Assembly: GCA_037783545.1 (NCBI GenBank)
Contig: JBBELK010000298.1
Coordinates: 682,001 to 746,000, forward strand
DNA length: 64,000 nt
Direction: 5' to 3'
From: Henricia sp. BOLD:AAB3569
Lineage: Eukaryota; Echinodermata; Asteroidea; Spinulosida; Echinasteridae
Position 1 is the stretch's first letter. Every line of letters begins with the position of its first letter. Shown in pieces: positions 59,701 through 64,000 of the stretch. The notes under the pieces are model-generated. The model was not told the origin of the DNA. It made no database searches and saw only the letters and a list, made by a program, of their open reading frames with translations. Position numbers and translations under genes: made by a program.

Positions 59701-62700
59701 CAATTATATTTGATGTGTATTACAATTTACTGTTTACCTGCTACTCTTTCTAATACACAAGTTGACATACAATTTTGACTTTTTTTTTTTTCAAAGACGG
59801 AAAACATTAACAATTTTGAGGACGTTTTCTAGAAATACACTTGAATCACTGAAGCATTGTTAATAAAAAATTCTGCCCAAAACATGGAAATATTATTTGT
59901 TCTTCATTGTTTTCATTCCTGTTAATACAAGTTTCCTGTTATAACAAGGAACTTATGTTACGCCGACGTTTTGTCAACTAATTTATCCCTTCCATATAGT
60001 GATCACACCAACTTTTTGCTTCCACATCCAAATTGAAGATTGCAAATTTTCTGTTTTCTTCCCACGGATAGTATTTTGGGGAGGTATTTTATGTTATTAG
60101 GTTAGAGCAAAATCCATTTTCTGAAGAAAAAAATCTCAAAAAGTTCTTAACTTACCGAAACCACCACCACCACCACCACTACTACTACTACCACCGCCCC
60201 CGCCGCCAGCAGCACCACCACGACCTCTGAAGGCACCCTGAAAGTTGGCACGGGACGTGGCAAATTCCACCTTGATCACGTTGCCATTGAAGTCCCTGCC
60301 TGAAAAGATACACAAATTTTATTTTGTTGTTTACTCGGGTTGTATTAATTACAAAATTCACGTTCGTGTCTCATTATGACAAAGTAATAGTATTTATTCC
60401 AAGCAACAAAAGAAACGCAAATTTCCAGTTTAATCAAACTTCAAAAACTTCTTTTGTAATTAAGTTGACATTAAAATATTCAAGTACCAGCTTCATTATG
60501 CATGACTGCACAAAGCTGTGTGCTGAAAATTCAAACTCTGAAATTAACTGCATTTTTTTAATCAAAAAGTGGCAGACACTAGTCGAGAAATTTGTGTCAG
60601 TGATTTGAGTCACTGTCATTTGAGGTTTGAGTCTCAAATCCAGTCAAGGAAAATCGGGACTCCACTCGTGTCCCGAGTCTAGCATCCTTGACAATTTTTC
60701 GATGGTCGTTGTGAAAAGAAAAGATCAACTAGAATTGTTTAAAATTAACAAAAGAGACCAAATATGTTTGTAAATAAAGGTGGCGTTCGATATGGGTCAA
60801 CACGTGTTTAACCTGGTTTCCCGTTTCCCAATAAAGCTGGCGTGTTCCTTTAAAGCTAGTCTTACCATTGAACCATTCAATAGCCGCAGTGGCCGAGGGC
60901 GGGTCATCGTAGGTTACTGTGGCCTCGCCAGTCTGTTGGCTGGTCTGTTTATTCTTGTAGAGCCACACCTTCGGTTTGTTAGTTTTCTTGTCCATCTAAG
61001 TCACAAGAACACACATTCAAAATGGATTTACACAATAACAAGTTTAAACTCAATTGCCATTTGTCTTGTGTTCAACATATCACTGGTTTAAGACCCAGAA
61101 ATTTTGGCCGATTTTGGTTTGCAAAATTTTGACAAAAAGGTCAGTTGTATCCGAAAAAATGGAAGTTAGACAAAAAAAGCCTTTTTCTTGCCAAATTTAA
61201 CTCTTAATGTAACTTTGAAGAAATGCCAAGTAACAAACCTCCAACTTAATTAACTTGCATATTTTTCCGGAATATGAAAACTATATTGAAAAGTTATAGG
61301 CATTATCTTTCAGCCGATGAAAGTGCTCTTTATATGGGTGTAATGAATGTTTTGATTAATTAATAAACTGGTAAATATAGCAGTCATATCTTATAGAGAA
61401 GTTTTAAAATGTTAAAAATCACGTGAATCATGTGAATTTCTCATGAGGGTTGCAGTAATTTTTTATTTTGTAAGAAATTGACAATTCGTGGGAGGCCCGC
61501 TTAACCCTTTCCTTACCAATGTTGAGTTTACTCGACCACACAACACATTATGCTTCCTTACCAATGTCGAGTTTACGCTACCACTGACCTCATGTTTCCA
61601 CACATTTGCCCATACGTGTGGTATACAATAAACATGTGGCAATAAACAATGCGGTATGCAAAGGGTTAAGCCCGGTTCATACTTCACGCGAAAGCAAACG
61701 CGAACGCGAATCTCACGTCAATGTGACGTCAAACATTTCGCGGCGAACATTCGCGCAAGTTGAAACTAGTTCAACTTTTTGCGAATTCGCTGCGCGAAAC
61801 AATCGTTGTGACGTCAAATTCGCATTCGCGTTCGCGTTCGCATGAAGTATGAACCGGGCTTTAGGGCACAGCTTTAGCCAGTTGTTTTTTAAATTCTCTC
61901 AATCTAATTAGCCAAACAAGGCTGAACAAGGGCCATCATTTCTACAACAGCTCTCATTCCAAACCACACGATATCAAAGCTGTGAATACCTTGATAACTC
62001 CAATTTGGCCAAAGAAGTCTGCTATCTGGTCTTCATTGGTCTCTCCCATCCCGCTTATAAACACGGTGTCGGTGGAAAGGTCACTCCTCTGCTCACCTGT
62101 GGGTTAACAAGGTTAAGACGAACATTAAAGCCTCAATACGTCATTTGCAGTTCAAAATTTTACTTCACAAATTGACGAGAAAAAAAAACTAAGTGTTCAT
62201 TGCAATGGTAACAAACACCACGTCTGCCTTGTTTGCAGGAGGTCATGGGTTCGAATCCCGCCCGAGCATGCTATAAAGCTTTTCATAATGTCTTAAGAAA
62301 GCACTGAGTATACAGTGGTAATATACGTCGGGTAAGGGTAAACCTAAAACCCTAATTAACAACCACCACATGATTTTTCCTTGTAAAAGTGGTATCTTTG
62401 TGGAAGAAATTGCTAACCGAAGGTTTTTCTTTTTATATATATATTTTTAAAAGTCTGCAGACATTTTTAACATTCATTTATACACCAACACCATGCATGG
62501 ACTTCTTTTGTTTTTCTGCAGTATTACTGCATTTCGACAAGGCAGTTTATCAACATCAATCTTTAGTTACAGTAAAGCCGTGTCCGCTTTAGACTTGTTT
62601 TTCGGGAGGTTTTACCGATACTATCGTAAAATGGCTAAATTTTACTACTGTCCGCATTTGGACTTTTGACAGGAAAATTTTACTGAGACCATGGTAGAGC

Positions 62701-63307
62701 ATGCGCAGTGTCCCTTCGAAGTTCGAACTTTACGACCTAGACGTATGCTTCCAGGGCGCTTTTACCGACTCGCTGTGCCTGCACTGGACTTATCTTGGGA
62801 AAAGTTTCCCGGTCAATTTTCCTGGGCAGCAGTTTGCCAGGAAAAGTATACCGAGAGGAAAATGTCCTATGCTGTCTGCATTGGACTTAAAATGGGAAAA
62901 GTACCCATCGTCTCGTTAAGTTTTCCCAAAAAAGTCAAATGCGGACAGGCCTATTCTCATACAACCCTAGTGTATTTTAAAAACCTAACTCGGTCTGCTG
63001 AGTTCACTTAATTCTATGTTTTGCTAATGTAGGGAAAACGAAATGTTATTTCTGGCACTTGTTTGCCAGATTTGAAAGCACACCCCTGAAGAACAAAAGC
63101 AACTTAATTACTATGTTAATTGTGTGATTTAGTATTACTGCATTTCGACAAGGCAGTTTATCAACATCAATCTTTAGTTATGTAATGCTGTTCCCATTTT
63201 TAACAGTTTTTCCCAGTCGTTGAACTGTTGAGTTTAGGACAAAAAAGGCAACTTACCACCTCCTTGAGAACTGCCTACGCTAATGGCTCCACCACTACGT
63301 TCAGAAT
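56513..63307 (-). CDS. FUS: FET-family RNA-binding protein (FUS/EWSR1/TAF15 type), C-terminal seven exons
   Basis: Nuclear RNA- and DNA-binding protein of the FET family, which in animals acts in transcription, splicing and RNA transport. In transcript order the exons are 63257-63307, 61990-62096, 60866-60995, 60156-60299, 59239-59383, 57877-57947 and 56513-56769. All phases agree, giving 300 residues and a TAA. Seen: an RRM with RNP2-like [27 protein letters not shown] and [16 protein letters not shown]; a first RGG/Gly segment; a RanBP2-type zinc finger GDWICTENGCSNHNF...[13 protein letters not shown] with W-x-C-x4-C-x10-C-x2-C; a second RGG segment; and the PY nuclear localisation signal [10 protein letters not shown] at the very end. 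This domain order is diagnostic. The prion-like SYGQ N-terminus is beyond the window. Invertebrates usually have one such gene, so FUS, EWS and TAF15 cannot be told apart here. Confidence 0.94.
56880..57070. repeat. GTGGCCACTATAAACAGGTGG repeat cluster
   Basis: GGCCACTATAAACAGGTGGC occurs at about 56931 and 57006. A related AACCTGTATATAGTGGCCAC lies at 56890 in the opposite sense. Probably a MITE fragment in FET intron 6. Confidence 0.55.
57071..57876. other. FET gene last intron, remainder
   Basis: Non-coding. A GC-richer stretch at 57380-57530 has ACACGCG and GCGCGCA motifs. No exon or element was recognised. Confidence 0.4.
57877..57947 (-). CDS. FUS: FET gene exon, second half of zinc finger
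   Basis: A 71-bp exon encoding [20 protein letters not shown] plus RPAD. It supplies three of the four zinc-binding cysteines and the NF and R residues that contact GGU RNA in human FUS. Confidence 0.94.
58177..58765. mobile_element. MITE-like element with GGGGTGGATTGCAATA ends, FET intron
   Basis: AGGGGTGGATTGCAATA on the left and TATTGCAATCCACCCC on the right are inverted termini. Subterminal GTCCTAAC/GTTAGGAC-type repeats occur in both halves. A (GTAC)n palindromic run is at about 58534-58550. The flank carries ACCAGGTCAAGCCCCA repeats (58148, 58888, 58912). Confidence 0.65.
59239..59383 (-). CDS. FUS: FET gene exon, RGG segment and first half of zinc finger
   Basis: It encodes [20 protein letters not shown], more RGG and a nine-glycine run, then [10 protein letters not shown], the first strand of the RanBP2 zinc finger. 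The intron splits the finger after the first cysteine. Confidence 0.93.
60156..60299 (-). CDS. FUS: FET gene exon, RRM end and first Gly-rich segment
   Basis: It encodes [20 protein letters not shown], then RGRGG with Gly and Ser homopolymer runs ([15 protein letters not shown]). The trinucleotide-rich runs are likely length-variable. Confidence 0.93.
60397..60600. repeat. Partial copy of the 55764 element, FET intron
   Basis: AAGCAACAAAAGAAACGCAA, TTAAGTTGACATTAAAATAT and GTGCTGAAAATTC match 55775-55885, and TTCATTATGCATGACTGCA matches 36410-36430 in reverse. Confidence 0.55.
60866..60995 (-). CDS. FUS: FET gene exon, RRM centre
   Basis: It encodes [20 protein letters not shown] and [20 protein letters not shown]. 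As in other FET proteins the RNP1 position is GEATV.Y.D instead of the canonical KGFGFV. Ends in phase 1. Confidence 0.95.
61669..61860. mobile_element. MITE with TTA target duplication (PIF/Harbinger-like)
   Basis: The 192-bp element starts AGCCCGGTTCATACTTCACG and ends with the inverse ATGAAGTATGAACCGGGCT. TTA flanks it on both sides (61666-61668 and 61861-61863), a 3-bp duplication typical of PIF/Harbinger. The interior is rich in CGCGAACGCGAA and TTCGCGTTCGCG repeats. Confidence 0.75.
61990..62096 (-). CDS. FUS: FET gene exon, RRM start (RNP2)
   Basis: It encodes [20 protein letters not shown] followed by FFGQIGVIK. This is beta strand 1, helix 1 and strand 2 of the RRM. Ends in phase 0. 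Confidence 0.94.
62215..62330 (+). mobile_element. tRNA-derived SINE fragment
   Basis: A B-box GGGTTCGAATCCC at about 62248 follows GCAGGAGGTCAT. The upstream A-box is weak. The downstream part (GCATGCTATAAAGC...) is non-tRNA. It lies in the FET intron on the antisense strand of the gene. Confidence 0.5.
62518..63200. repeat. Pair of 48-bp direct repeats around a MITE-like element
   Basis: GTATTACTGCATTTCGACAA through CAATCTTTAGTTA occurs at 62520-62570 and again at 63132-63182. Between them 62575-62953 has imperfect inverted ends (GTGTCCGCTTTAGACTT and AAGTCAAATGCGGACAG) with GGAAAAGT(A/T)(C/T)CC repeats. The flanking pair may represent a segmental duplication or part of an older repeat split by the insertion. 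Confidence 0.5.
63257..63307 (-). CDS. FUS: FET gene exon upstream of the RRM
   Basis: A 51-bp exon encoding [17 protein letters not shown], a Ser/Gly linker before the RRM. Acceptor TTAACAG and donor GTAAG on the minus strand, phase 1 at both ends. Confidence 0.82.
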
Positions 63308-63435
63308 CTGTTAAATTGGAAATAAAAACCCCAAAAGAAATGATAATCAAGTGTACACAAACCAATGACAAAGATACACCTAATGCAACTTTTAACAATA
63401 ATCTCACATACATGTGTGCAACTGTGTAACAATCG

Positions 63436-63671
63436 GGGCCCAATTTCATGGAACCTGTTAGCACAAATTTGTTTAGCACAGAATTTCTTTGCTCTGTAAA
63501 ATGGGTTACCAGCCAAAATTGTATGTCAAATTGTATTTTTAGGAACAGGAGCAAAATATCAGTAAATACACATCACTTACAATTTTGGCTGGCAACCCAG
63601 TTTTGTAAAATAAAGCAAAGAAATTCTGTGCTAAACAAATTTGTGCTAACGGGTTCCATGAAATTAGGCCC
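63436..63671. mobile_element. Palindromic MITE with GGGCCCAATTTCATGGAAC ends
   Basis: The left arm GGGCCCAATTTCATGGAACC, GTTAGCACAAATTTGTTTAG and CAGAATTTCTTTGC is mirrored at 63580-63671. The arms are about 95 bp. The end sequence is related to that of the element at 41778-42375, suggesting one family. Confidence 0.78.
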
Positions 63672-64000
63672 ATATGCTCTGTAAAATGTGCTTACAACAT
63701 AAGCAGATCTTTAACATGTAACCCAATATTGACTTATATGCAGAACACAAAACGGATCCAAGCACATTTACAACAAAATCCTGATAAGCTAAACATGGTT
63801 AATTCTTTAGTTATCTTTTTGTTGATTCTTATTTAATAAGATTAAAGTTAACCAAGTCCGGCTTATTGAAACCACTAATTTTGGCCTCGTTAAAAGCAAA
63901 GATCGTTACAAATGATGTTTACTCCAATTCAGGCGCACACAAAATCGATAGCTTGTCTTGTATACAAGCGTCATCCAATCCCAATACAAAAATACCAAGA
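63672..64000. other. FET intron continuing past the right edge
   Basis: AT-rich, with no exon on either strand. The next upstream coding exon, which must end in phase 1, is not within the window. Confidence 0.45.

Overview
This window is animal nuclear DNA. It shows introns with GT-AG junctions, tRNA-derived SINEs, many MITE-like elements and three recognisable metazoan genes. The gene set (a Tbx6/16-type T-box factor, a mitochondrial ERAL1 GTPase and a single FUS/EWS/TAF15-type RNA-binding protein) and the repeat style fit a marine invertebrate deuterostome. An echinoderm is the best guess, but this is inference and the species cannot be read from the sequence.

Layout. (1) 1-884 is unique sequence without a recognisable gene. 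(2) 885-17049 is a head-to-tail array of five non-autonomous rolling-circle elements of Helitron2/Helentron type. They have asymmetric terminal inverted repeats, a 3' hairpin and a CTAG end abutting T-runs. (3) 17309-26268 (+) holds the last four coding exons of a T-box gene; its upstream exons are outside the window or beyond the array. Its introns carry a nested SINE, a 153-bp tandem repeat, palindromes and GC-rich islands that could be cis-regulatory. (4) 26269-31777 is intergenic and full of MITE-like elements and simple repeats. (5) 31778-42545 (+) is a complete 11-exon ERAL1 gene of about 652 codons. All exon phases are consistent. It has a large acidic repeat-bearing insert between G4 and G5, and a KH domain in which the GXXG loop is not found. 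(6) About 42700-54500 is a long AT-rich satellite-like array of roughly 275-bp monomers, containing a 3349-bp higher-order duplication. (7) 56513-63307 (-) holds the seven C-terminal coding exons of a FET-family gene: RRM, RGG, RanBP2-type zinc finger, RGG and PY-NLS. Its N-terminal low-complexity exons lie beyond the right edge.

The three genes are functionally unrelated: developmental transcription, mitochondrial ribosome assembly, and nuclear RNA processing. ERAL1 and the FET gene are convergent and separated by the satellite array. No rRNA genes, intact tRNA genes, CRISPR arrays or retroviral/LTR coding sequence were recognised. All coordinates were read by eye, so splice sites and repeat edges may be off by a few bases.
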